Shown here: one piece after another, positions 1 to 5,789 of the stretch
Layout: every line of letters begins with the position of its first letter
How positions within the stretch are numbered: position 1 is the first letter of the stretch
DNA from: Chloroflexota bacterium
GTDB lineage: Bacteria; Chloroflexota; Anaerolineae; Anaerolineales; Villigracilaceae
Length of the DNA: 5,810 nucleotides
Assembly: GCA_016875755.1 (NCBI GenBank)
Contig: VGOX01000161.1
Location: 1 to 5,810 of the forward strand
Direction: 5' to 3'
Translations under genes and position numbers: made by a program
The notes under the pieces: generated by a model
What the model saw: only the letters and a program-made list of their open reading frames with translations
Databases searched by the model: none
Told to the model about the DNA's origin: nothing

Positions 1-73
1 GATTATTGGAAGTTGCATCGGCTTTTTCCAGCGAACAGAATTTGCTCAGGGTATCACGTTTATCTAGAAAACG

Positions 74-529
74 CTAAAATACAACTATCGAGTATTTTAC
101 AGCCTTCAGATGATCGCGAAATTGCGCTTCCATTTCTTCATCAGAAATACTGGAAACCTCACCGCGACGGGCTAGCATTTTCTTTTGGGAAGCGAGCACT
201 TCGTGGATCTCACGTTCCATAAAAATAATGTCATACGTCAGGTCGCCGGGCAGGTACTCAAGCAGATAAGAAATAACCTTGACTGCCTTCCCTTGCGCTT
301 CGTACACCCAACGGATCTCGCCATCCTTTAACTTCTTGCTCAACTCGATCTCAAAATAACCATTTGGGTTATCTTCGTCTGCTTCGCGTTGCCCATCCAT
401 GACAATGGGAACACCGCCTTGCGCAAGCATTTTCATCATCATGGAAGTCCCAGAACGGGGCAGGCCTGAAATTGCGATAACTTTTTTCTTTGGGGCTGAT
501 GAATTGCGTGAAAAGAGTTTTTTGAACAT
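74..529 (-). pseudogene. Sulfotransferase-like P-loop protein, C-terminally truncated
   Basis: The 151-residue product resembles PAPS-dependent sulfotransferase-family proteins. The N-terminal motif SGLPRSGTSMM (residues 21-31) matches the 5'-phosphosulfate-binding loop. A later segment around residues 103-119 (FMEREIHEVLASQKKML) resembles the region carrying the 3'-phosphate-binding residues. The middle part (ADEDNPNGYFE, residues 50-60) also looks typical of the bacterial family. Such proteins usually continue for about 60 or more residues with a 'vl.v.Y.dl..dP' C-terminus. Here similarity seems to stop near residue 146 (HLKAVKY), followed by SIVVF and a TAG stop. The start at 529 lies one base after the TAA of the preceding reading frame (TAAtATG), which suggests translational coupling. 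The substrate is unknown, and sulfotransferase activity is inferred from motifs only. Beyond the stop the same frame is open to the window edge but resembles no expected C-terminus, so I treat the gene as truncated. Confidence 0.68.
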
Positions 530-530
530 A

Positions 531-965
531 TTACAAATAGCCCAACCCCTTCAGACGCTCCTCAATATTCTCCTGCCCACGACGGGTTTGTTCGGAAGGC
601 GGTTTGAGATGAGACTGATCCATATGTTTATTGATCATCAGGAAGGGGATGTCGCGGAAGGAAACATCGGGGATGTTGGCAACATCGCGATTGGCAAACA
701 AGACCCCGGGTACTAGATCCGAATTGATGCAATGGTCAGCGCCCCAGTGGTCAGTGTTGACTTCCAATGAAGCGGCGGGAGCTTTCCCCAAGCCTGTTTC
801 TGCTGAGGCACGGTAATTTTGTGCATATCCAATCACCAGGTCTGGCCCAAGGCATAAATAGGGGCCCGAAAAGGCCTCATGTTTCATAAGAACGGATGAA
901 ATAGCATTGGCCGCGTCAGCACCCTGGATATTTAGTAGTCTGAAAATATCCGAATGCCGGCTCAT
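531..965 (-). pseudogene. C-terminal fragment of an alkaline-phosphatase-superfamily phosphodiesterase-like protein
   Basis: This open frame resembles the C-terminal part of the type I phosphodiesterase/nucleotide pyrophosphatase group of the alkaline phosphatase superfamily. The recognisable stretch runs from about LLNIQ (residue 10) through SGPYL, PDLVIGY and YRAS (residues 33-53) to DHWGADHCINSDLVPGVLF (residues 72-90), where the His of ADHC (H78) is a plausible metal ligand. The end, ENIEERLKGLGYL, is a typical superfamily terminus and is followed by TAA at 533-531. The nucleophile domain is absent. The first ATG (965) lies inside the frame-shifted end of the hydrolase gene upstream, and an in-frame TGA lies only four codons before it (977-975), so it is not a credible start. 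The fragment is most likely the 3' remnant of a gene whose 5' half was lost, now joined out of frame to its neighbour. It might instead be the true C-terminus of that neighbour after an internal deletion. Confidence 0.6.
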
Positions 966-1710
966 CCAAATTGATCACACGATCCGCCAGCCAGTCAACG
1001 GCATGTTCAAGCAGAAAACCATTATCTGTATTGGAGGTGGGCAATCCGCGGGGAAATTCAGATTTATACCCAGCAAATTCCCTCTCTTCAAAATAGGATA
1101 ACACTTGGGAGAGGAAAAGAGAATAGGCATAGCCCTCCTCATTGACCTTCGCATTTCGCGCCCAGGAAACAGAGGAGATATCCTTGTCGTTGCCGAAAAA
1201 CTTTTGGATCACGGCATCAGAGGAATACAAACATAACTGTAATCGAGGAACCCATTCGTCGATATCCTTTTTGAAGGCTTCAAACAAGGTGTTCACCCAC
1301 TCGTTATGAGAATACGCCATGCGATGATAATCATCAAACAGGGAAAAGACGGATTTATCCCTAAACTGAGGAATGACCTTACTGTTCGGCTGCTGGGCAC
1401 GATGAGTCCACGGAAGAGCGCCGGTCAATATGGAGGCCGTTCCCGGGGAGGTGTAATTGCTGCTAGCATAATGATTATGGTACACCACTGCGCGCTCAGC
1501 AAGCTTATTGATAACGGGAGTGGTATCTCTGCCGTACCCATATAGCGACATATTGTACGCAGACAGCGCGTCAACCACCACAATAATGACGTTCTTTTTT
1601 CCGTCCAATTGTTTGATATTCATCTGTCTTGACAATTGAGACGCCGCCATCCCTACAGGAAAAGCACCCGCCAACTTCAAGAAGTCACGCCTGCTAACAC
1701 CAGATTTCAT
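916..1710 (-). pseudogene. TAT-exported sulfatase-fold (alkaline phosphatase superfamily) hydrolase, 5' part
   Basis: I chose the ATG at 1710 because AAGGAG sits 7 nt upstream and the ATG overlaps the TGA of the preceding frame. The N-terminus MKSGVSRRDFLKLAG carries a twin-arginine motif (R7-R8), so export through the TAT system is likely. The sulfatase-type core follows: the strand NVIIVVVDALS with a metal-ligand Asp at D47, LYGYGRDTTPVINKLAERA (residues 56-74), and the active-site helix TSPGTASILTG (residues 87-97). Thr87 occupies the position where true sulfatases have the formylglycine Cys, and Thr91 replaces the Arg of C-x-P-x-R. A phosphatase, phosphodiesterase or phosphotransferase chemistry is therefore more plausible than sulfate-ester hydrolysis. 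The frame reads well to PAFGYFQ (residues 251-257). There the family normally continues with a 'PPH.PY' metal site and then the DHG block. Instead it ends TTKYPGC and stop, so both the remaining metal ligands and the C-terminal half are missing. Confidence 0.68.
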
Positions 1711-1880
1711 TCCGACGCTCCTTGCACATTTCGATACACGATTATGCACAACGCCGCAAAATCCAGAGGCAGGTACATCGTCATTAATAAAGAAATGCGA
1801 TCCGTTATCTCATTCCACACCGTTATCGTTCGCGGGGAACGAAAGACAAGCAAAATAGGCAAAACAACCAAACAGGGCGT
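1707..1880 (-). pseudogene. C-terminal remnant of the membrane protein, in the shifted frame
   Basis: One base out of frame with the upstream membrane-protein frame, the minus strand is open from after a TGA near 1885 down to the TGA at 1709-1707. It reads LVVLPILLVFRSPR, then WNEITDRISLLM, then a hydrophobic span MYLPLDFAALCIIVYRN, and ends VQGASE. The pattern of a hydrophobic segment, a short polar loop, a last hydrophobic segment and a basic cytoplasmic end is typical of the end of a polytopic membrane protein. The TGA overlaps the ATG of the next gene as ATGA (1710-1707), a classic operon junction. That is strong evidence that this frame was once the real 3' end of the preceding gene. There is no plausible independent start or ribosome binding site. 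Confidence 0.55.
1718..1723 (-). promoter_or_regulatory. Shine-Dalgarno AAGGAG for the TAT hydrolase
   Basis: AAGGAG lies 7 nt before the ATG at 1710. It fixes the start there rather than at the earlier in-frame ATG at 1749, which would add 13 non-signal-like residues and bury the twin-arginine leader. Confidence 0.75.
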
Positions 1881-2043
1881 ATATCAATCCATAGGAAAGT
1901 ACGCCGATAGCGTCCCATAAATTTGTCCGCTCGGTAAGCCAGGAAAAATCCCTAAAAGCCAGCAGCAAAGTCCATACATGCAAGGGGAATGCGCTTATAA
2001 GAAACAGCATCCACAAATCTGCCTTTTTATAATATTTTGACAT
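1810..2043 (-). CDS. Small membrane protein, N-terminal part (frame-broken)
   Basis: Unrecognised function. I take the ATG at 2043, giving MSKYYKKADLW and so on, 77 residues. An earlier in-frame ATG at 2085 would run back into the end of gpmA and adds a basic tail that does not look native. No convincing Shine-Dalgarno is visible before 2043. Two membrane segments are seen, at about residues 9-31 (WMLFLISAFPLHVWTLLLAF) and 42-69 (LWDAIGVLSYGLIYALFGCF onward). They flank a conserved-looking loop, RDFSWLTERTNLWDA. From memory, longer polytopic proteins with this N-terminus occur beside sulfatase-type genes in Chloroflexota; that is inference. The frame ends in the non-hydrophobic tail PANDNGVE and TGA, while the neighbouring frame continues as a membrane protein, so the gene is probably frameshifted or internally deleted. 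It follows gpmA by 16 nt. Confidence 0.5.
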   Translation of the reverse strand: MSKYYKKADLWMLFLISAFPLHVWTLLLAFRDFSWLTERTNLWDAIGVLSYGLIYALFGCFAYFACLSFPANDNGVE

Positions 2044-2059
2044 ATCAATTACAAACAAT

Positions 2060-2806
2060 CTACTTCGCTTTAGCTTGATTCGCAACGGCGGCGGCTTTCT
2101 TTGCGGCTTCTTCGGGGTCGCCGAGGTAGTAATTGCGGATGGGTTTCAAGTCGGCATCGAGTTCATAGATCAGGGGCAGGCCGGTTGGGATATTCAGTTC
2201 AGTGATGTCGGCTTCGGAGACATTGTCGAGGTATTTCACCATTGCACGGATGGAATTTCCATGCGCAACGACGAGTACGCGTTTGCCCGATTTGATCTCA
2301 GGCGCAAGCGTGTAATTCCAATAAGGGAGAACCCGATCCAGCGTAATCTTAAGCGACTCGGTGGCTGGCAACAGTTCGGTGGTCAATGAGGCGTAGCGTC
2401 GGTCAAATTTGGGGTGGCGTTCATCGGTCATTTCCAAGGCTGGGGGCGGAACATCATACGAACGCCGCCAAACCTTTACCTGATCTTCGCCAAACTTTTC
2501 CGCAGTCTCCGCTTTATTCAAGCCTTGCAGGGAACCATAGTGACGTTCATTCAACTGCCAGGCACGGACGACGGGCAGCCAGTTCAGATCCATCACATCC
2601 TGAATGATTCCAAGGGTTTTGATGGCGCGCTTCAAAACGGAGGTGTAGGCAATATCAAAATCATAACCAGCCTCTTTTAACAACGCACCCGCTTCAGCGG
2701 CTTCCGCCCGTCCGAGATCGGTCAAGTCGACATCCGTCCAGCCTGTGAAACGATTTTCGAGATTCCAAGTACTTTGTCCGTGACGGACCAATACAAGTTT
2801 ATACAT
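2060..2806 (-). CDS. gpmA: 2,3-bisphosphoglycerate-dependent phosphoglycerate mutase
   Basis: Cytoplasmic glycolytic/gluconeogenic enzyme interconverting 3- and 2-phosphoglycerate through a phosphohistidine intermediate. The 248-residue protein is full length for the family (E. coli GpmA is 250). It has [10 protein letters not shown] at residues 6-15 with catalytic His9 and phosphate-binding Arg8, FTGWTDVDL at 20-28, Arg60 in SVLKRA, the acid/base Glu87 in LNERHYG, and His182 in [10 protein letters not shown]. All positions run two behind the E. coli numbering. The substrate-loop region [12 protein letters not shown] (206-217) is intact. The C-terminus ends in an Ala/Lys-rich tail ([15 protein letters not shown]), somewhat longer in low-complexity residues than usual. 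The start is set by AGGAG 6 nt upstream. It is the first gene of the minus-strand run and the only undamaged one. Confidence 0.96.
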   Translation of the reverse strand: MYKLVLVRHGQSTWNLENRFTGWTDVDLTDLGRAEAAEAGALLKEAGYDFDIAYTSVLKRAIKTLGIIQDVMDLNWLPVVRAWQLNERHYGSLQGLNKAETAEKFGEDQVKVWRRSYDVPPPALEMTDERHPKFDRRYASLTTELLPATESLKITLDRVLPYWNYTLAPEIKSGKRVLVVAHGNSIRAMVKYLDNVSEADITELNIPTGLPLIYELDADLKPIRNYYLGDPEEAAKKAAAVANQAKAK

Positions 2807-2812
2807 TTTATG

Positions 2813-2817
2813 CTCCT
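2813..2817 (-). promoter_or_regulatory. Shine-Dalgarno AGGAG for gpmA
   Basis: AGGAG lies 6 nt upstream of the ATG at 2806 (AGGAGcataaaATG), which supports that start. Confidence 0.8.
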
Positions 2818-2869
2818 AAGAAATTGCCACATCCGCACTGTCTTTGCGGTTTGCGGCGAATGGTTAATT

Positions 2870-2920
2870 GAATGCGGGCAGAATTATAGCCCAAGTCATT
2901 CGCTCGTAGAATGCCCGCAG
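2870..2920 (-). repeat. Paired 12-nt operator-like repeats bracketing the gpmA -10 box
   Basis: The minus strand has CTGCGGGCATTC (2920-2909) and CTGCCCGCATTC (2881-2870). They are identical except for the two central bases, and their starts are 39 bp apart. Each core is a small palindrome, TGC-NN-GCA. Relative to the TATAAT at 2888-2883, one copy sits around the -35 region and the other around the predicted start of transcription. That is the geometry expected of a two-site repressor or regulator. No regulator is encoded in the window, so a role is inference. Confidence 0.4.
2883..2888 (-). promoter_or_regulatory. Probable -10 box (TATAAT) of the gpmA promoter
   Basis: A perfect TATAAT on the minus strand would start transcription near 2876 and give a leader of about 70 nt before gpmA. 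The hexamer 17 nt upstream (TTCTAC) is a poor -35 match, so the promoter may be weak, activator-dependent, or read by a sigma factor with other preferences. It would drive the whole minus-strand gene set. Confidence 0.5.
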
Positions 2921-3101
2921 TCATAAGCGGCATGGTTGCGGAAGAGTTAGAAAATCATAATGCAAATGAAGCGCAATAGGCGATAAACGCCCACGCATCG
3001 CTATAGACACGAGCAAGTCGTGGTTCCATGCTTCACTGATGGCCGCGACAAATTTTCAAGCCGCCGTGTCGCCATGACTGCCATTATTCAGAGAAGCCCA
3101 A

Positions 3102-3129
3102 TTTACGACTGCGCTGGGTATAGTAAAAT
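3102..3129 (+). promoter_or_regulatory. Candidate mutS promoter, possibly for a leaderless mRNA
   Basis: TTTACG (3102-3107; four of six matches to TTGACA) is followed after 16 nt by TAAAAT (3124-3129; five of six matches to TATAAT). The last base of TAAAAT is 7 nt before the mutS ATG, so transcription would begin at or next to the start codon. An overlapping alternative -10, TATAGT (3119-3124), would give a leader of about 5 nt. No usable Shine-Dalgarno precedes the ATG; the only purine run, GGGG, ends one base before it. Confidence 0.4.
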
Positions 3130-3135
3130 CGGGGA

Positions 3136-5697
3136 ATGTCCAATGAAGATGCCACCCCCGTCCGCAGGCAATACCTTGAAGAAAAGAAAAAACATCCCGA
3201 TGCCATTCTGTTTTTTCGGCTCGGCGATTTTTATGAGACCTTTGACGAAGATGCCGGGATCACCGCGCGCGAACTCGATATCGTTTTAACTTCGCGTCCT
3301 GTCGGCGGCGGCGTGCGCGTTCCGCTCGCGGGCATTCCCTATCACGCCGTCGAAAATTACCTCTCGCGCTTGATCGAAAAAGGCTATCATGTCGCCATCT
3401 GCGAACAGATCGGCGAAGTTCCCGCCAAGGGATTGGTCGAGCGCAAGGTTGTGCGCGTGGTCACACCGGGGACAGTCACCGAACCTGGCCTACTGCCCGG
3501 GGACGCGAACAACTACCTCGTTGCTGTTATTTTGGATTCATCCGCTTCTTCCTCAGGGACGATTGCCTCTGTTGCTTATACAGACGTCACCACTGGAGAA
3601 TTCGCCGTCACCGAACTTCCGCTCGAAGCCCTGCGCGCAGAATTGACACGTTTACATCCCGCTGAAATTATCCACCCCGATAATCAAAAACTCCCCGACG
3701 GAGTCATCGGTCACAGCACGCCGCTGCCAGCATGGAAGTTCGAGCCAGGCAAATGCAACGAAGTCTTACTGACTCAATTCAAAGCCTCCACATTGGATGG
3801 ATTTGGATTGAAAGCCAATAGTCTCTCCGTCCGTGCGGCAGGGACGATCATTCAATATCTCAAAGAAACTCAGCCTGATGCGCTCAACCTGCTAAACTCA
3901 TTGCGCTCCTACAGCCTGAACGAGTTCATGACCCTCGACGCCTTCACCCGCCGCAACCTCGAACTGGACGAAACCCTGCGAGGTGAACGCAAAGGTTCCC
4001 TGCTCGGTACACTCGATGCCACCATTACCCCAATGGGCAAACGCATGATGCATCAATGGGTCAGCCAGCCCTTGCTCAACGCGGAACGCATCACCAAACG
4101 GCAAAATGGCGTGGAATATTTCGTCCAAAACGGCATGGTTCGGGCAGAACTGCGCGAATCATTGAAACCGCTAGCAGACTTGGAACGTCTCATCAATCGC
4201 GTAATCACAGTTCAGGCCCAGCCGCGTGATCTGGTGGCGATGCGCTCGACATTTGACAACCTGCCGAAGATAAAACAAGTAGTTAGTAACCAGTCATTAG
4301 TCATCAGCACACCGTGGTCAGATTGCGGAGAGCAGTTATTACTTTTACAAAACGCGATTGACGATGATCCGCCAGCTACGCTGCAAAACACGGGAGTTAT
4401 CCGTGTTGGCTACTCTGCAGAACTGGATGGCGTGATGGACGCCTCGAAACATGCCCGCGAGTGGATCGCCAATCTTGAAGCGGTGGAACGAGAGAAGACG
4501 GGCATCAAGACTCTCAAAGTTGGCTACAACAAGGTCTTCGGGTATTACATCGAAATCTCACGCGGAGCAGCCGATAAAGCCCCCGAGCATTACATCCGCA
4601 AGCAGACGCTGGTCAATGCCGAGCGGTTCATCACACCAGAGATGAAGGAATATGAAACGCTGGTCTTGAACGCGGAAGAACGCATCAAGGAAATTGAAAC
4701 CCGCTTATTCAAGGAATTGTGCGGGGAACTCGCGAAGGCAGCAAACGAAATTCTTGCCACGGCAAGAGCCATCGCAAAGTTGGATGTACTGTCCGCTCTG
4801 GGGGAAGTGGCAGCTTTGAATGGGTACACCAAGCCCCAGGTCCACGAAGGAAGCGAACTGGAGATTCATGAGGGGCGGCATCCCGTCGTCGAGCAATTGT
4901 TGAAGTCGGATCGCTATATCCCCAATGATGTCATCTTTGAAAAAGGCGAGATCGTGCGCGTCATCACGGGGCCGAACATGAGCGGCAAGTCGACGTATCT
5001 GCGGCAAACGGCATTGATCGTGTTAATGGCGCAGATGGGCGCGTTCGTACCCGCGGCTTCGGCAAAGATCGGACTCGTTGACCGCATCTTCACCCGCATC
5101 GGCGCACAGGATGAAATTCATGCCGGGCAATCCACCTTCATGGTGGAGATGGTGGAGGCGGCGAATATTTTGCACCACGCCACTTCGCGCAGCTTGCTGA
5201 TCCTCGATGAAATCGGGCGCGGCACCTCAACGTATGATGGACTTTCGATTGCATGGGGCATCATCGAATACATTCACAATCATCCGCAACTGCGCGCGAA
5301 GACATTGTTTGCAACCCATTATCACGAACTGACTCAACTCGCTGAGTTACTGCCTGGCGTACGGAATTACAATGTCGCCGTCAGTGAAGCGGACAACACG
5401 GTGGTCTTCCTGCACAGGATCATCGCTGGCGGCGCGGACAAATCCTATGGCATCCATGTAGCGCAGTTGGCGGGCCTGCCCTCCCCCGTCATCGGGCGTG
5501 CGAATGAGATCATGATGGAGCTTGAGAAATCAGCGGCGCGGGGCGTGAAGATCAACCCACAGTCGGCACAGCAGGTGGCGTTGTTCCCTGAGACGAATCC
5601 GCTGCTGGATGAACTGAAGGGCATGGATGTCAACGCGCTTTCCCCCATCGAAGCGTTAAATAAGCTGTTTGAGTGGCAGAAGAAATTTACGAAATAA
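3136..5697 (+). CDS. mutS: DNA mismatch repair protein MutS
   Basis: Recognises mismatches and small loops and starts methyl-independent or methyl-directed repair with MutL. The 853 residues equal the usual length. The mismatch-binding domain at the N-terminus has FFRLGDFYETF, with the mismatch-stacking Phe32-Tyr33-Glu34 motif. The connector domain follows to about 260. The core opens with TRRNLELDETLRG (around 270) and contains TPMGKRMMHQWVSQPL, with the clamp around 430-530 (GYNKVFGYYIEI). The ATPase has Walker A GPNMSGKST (612-620), Walker B LLILDE (687-692, D691/E692), the GRGTSTYDG signature (694-702) and the ATHYHEL His (H728). Near the end, QVALF (813-817) fits the beta-clamp-binding motif. 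The residues around 382-391 are encoded by a degenerate heptamer repeat. The start at 3136 gives the canonical MSNEDATPVRRQYLEEK; no upstream in-frame alternative is needed. mutL is not adjacent; a group II intron tail follows instead. Confidence 0.97.
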   Translation: MSNEDATPVRRQYLEEKKKHPDAILFFRLGDFYETFDEDAGITARELDIVLTSRPVGGGVRVPLAGIPYHAVENYLSRLIEKGYHVAICEQIGEVPAKGLVERKVVRVVTPGTVTEPGLLPGDANNYLVAVILDSSASSSGTIASVAYTDVTTGEFAVTELPLEALRAELTRLHPAEIIHPDNQKLPDGVIGHSTPLPAWKFEPGKCNEVLLTQFKASTLDGFGLKANSLSVRAAGTIIQYLKETQPDALNLLNSLRSYSLNEFMTLDAFTRRNLELDETLRGERKGSLLGTLDATITPMGKRMMHQWVSQPLLNAERITKRQNGVEYFVQNGMVRAELRESLKPLADLERLINRVITVQAQPRDLVAMRSTFDNLPKIKQVVSNQSLVISTPWSDCGEQLLLLQNAIDDDPPATLQNTGVIRVGYSAELDGVMDASKHAREWIANLEAVEREKTGIKTLKVGYNKVFGYYIEISRGAADKAPEHYIRKQTLVNAERFITPEMKEYETLVLNAEERIKEIETRLFKELCGELAKAANEILATARAIAKLDVLSALGEVAALNGYTKPQVHEGSELEIHEGRHPVVEQLLKSDRYIPNDVIFEKGEIVRVITGPNMSGKSTYLRQTALIVLMAQMGAFVPAASAKIGLVDRIFTRIGAQDEIHAGQSTFMVEMVEAANILHHATSRSLLILDEIGRGTSTYDGLSIAWGIIEYIHNHPQLRAKTLFATHYHELTQLAELLPGVRNYNVAVSEADNTVVFLHRIIAGGADKSYGIHVAQLAGLPSPVIGRANEIMMELEKSAARGVKINPQSAQQVALFPETNPLLDELKGMDVNALSPIEALNKLFEWQKKFTK
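4280..4307 (+). repeat. Four degenerate heptamers inside mutS
   Basis: The stretch splits into TAGTTAG, TAACCAG, TCATTAG and TCATCAG, consensus roughly T-M-A-N-Y/T-A-G with every unit ending AG. It encodes VSNQSLVIS (about residues 383-391) and is visibly more AT-rich than the flanking codons. It lies in the MutS core where the family has a variable linker before the DDPPATL motif. Similar short heptameric tandem repeats encoding SNQSLVIS-like peptides are known from cyanobacterial genomes, and I recall similar ones in other phyla. That link is recall, not shown here. Confidence 0.5.
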
Positions 5698-5720
5698 CCC
5701 TCCCTATACCGAATATCCCA

Positions 5721-5752
5721 ATCGAGTAGGGAGCGGCGGCTAACCGCTCCCT
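5721..5752 (-). ncRNA. Group II intron domain VI and 3' splice end
   Basis: GGGAGCGG and CCGCTCCC pair in an 8-bp stem (9 with the flanking A-T pair) around a short loop. The first unpaired base after the stem is A (plus position 5727), the seventh base from the intron end. That is the usual place of the branch-point adenosine that forms the lariat. On the plus strand the same hairpin follows mutS but has no T-run. Confidence 0.7.
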
Positions 5753-5757
5753 CTCAC

Positions 5758-5789
5758 ACCACCGGACATGCGGGTCCGCATCCGGCGGT
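5758..5789 (-). ncRNA. Group II intron domain V
   Basis: The minus strand folds as an 8-bp lower helix (ACCGCCGG with CCGGTGGT, including one G-T wobble), a two-base GT bulge on the 3' side, a 5-bp upper helix (ATGCG with CGCAT) and a four-base loop. Helix lengths, the asymmetric two-base bulge and the size of about 34 nt match the catalytic domain V of group II introns. Confidence 0.8.

Larger units (their letters stand above)
2807..3135. other. Divergent gpmA-mutS intergenic region
   Basis: This 329-bp gene-free stretch carries outward signals for both flanking genes: the gpmA Shine-Dalgarno, a TATAAT box with paired repeats near 2870-2920, and the mutS promoter at its right end. The middle (about 2925-3095) shows no credible coding frame and no tRNA or riboswitch pattern I recognise. 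It has only two short weak hairpins, GGCG/CGCC at 2979-2991 and CACGA/TCGTG at 3008-3022. Confidence 0.7.

Noticed and set aside
399..716. Plus-strand open frame opposite the sulfotransferase-like and phosphodiesterase-like frames
   Set aside because: Antisense shadow with no recognisable motif and no Shine-Dalgarno, lying over better-supported minus-strand coding.
1711..1749. Upstream ATG at 1749 as the start of the TAT hydrolase
   Set aside because: It adds 13 residues before the twin-arginine leader, has no good ribosome binding site, and ignores AAGGAG and the ATGA overlap at 1710.
2044..2085. ATG at 2085 as the start of the small membrane protein
   Set aside because: It would overlap the gpmA coding end by 26 bp and add a sequence that reads as out-of-frame gpmA.
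3008..3022. Short hairpin CACGA/TCGTG in the intergenic region
   Set aside because: Five base pairs with no T-run and no link to either gene; within chance expectation.
3020..3289. Plus-strand open frame overlapping the mutS start
   Set aside because: It runs out of frame through the conserved MutS N-terminus and shows no family resemblance.
3898..4128. Minus-strand open frame inside mutS
   Set aside because: Antisense shadow of a confidently identified gene. The same applies to the other open frames across 3389-5648 outside the mutS frame.
5728..5752. Hairpin after mutS as a rho-independent terminator
   Set aside because: There is no T-run after the stem, and the hairpin is better explained as domain VI of the group II intron on the other strand.
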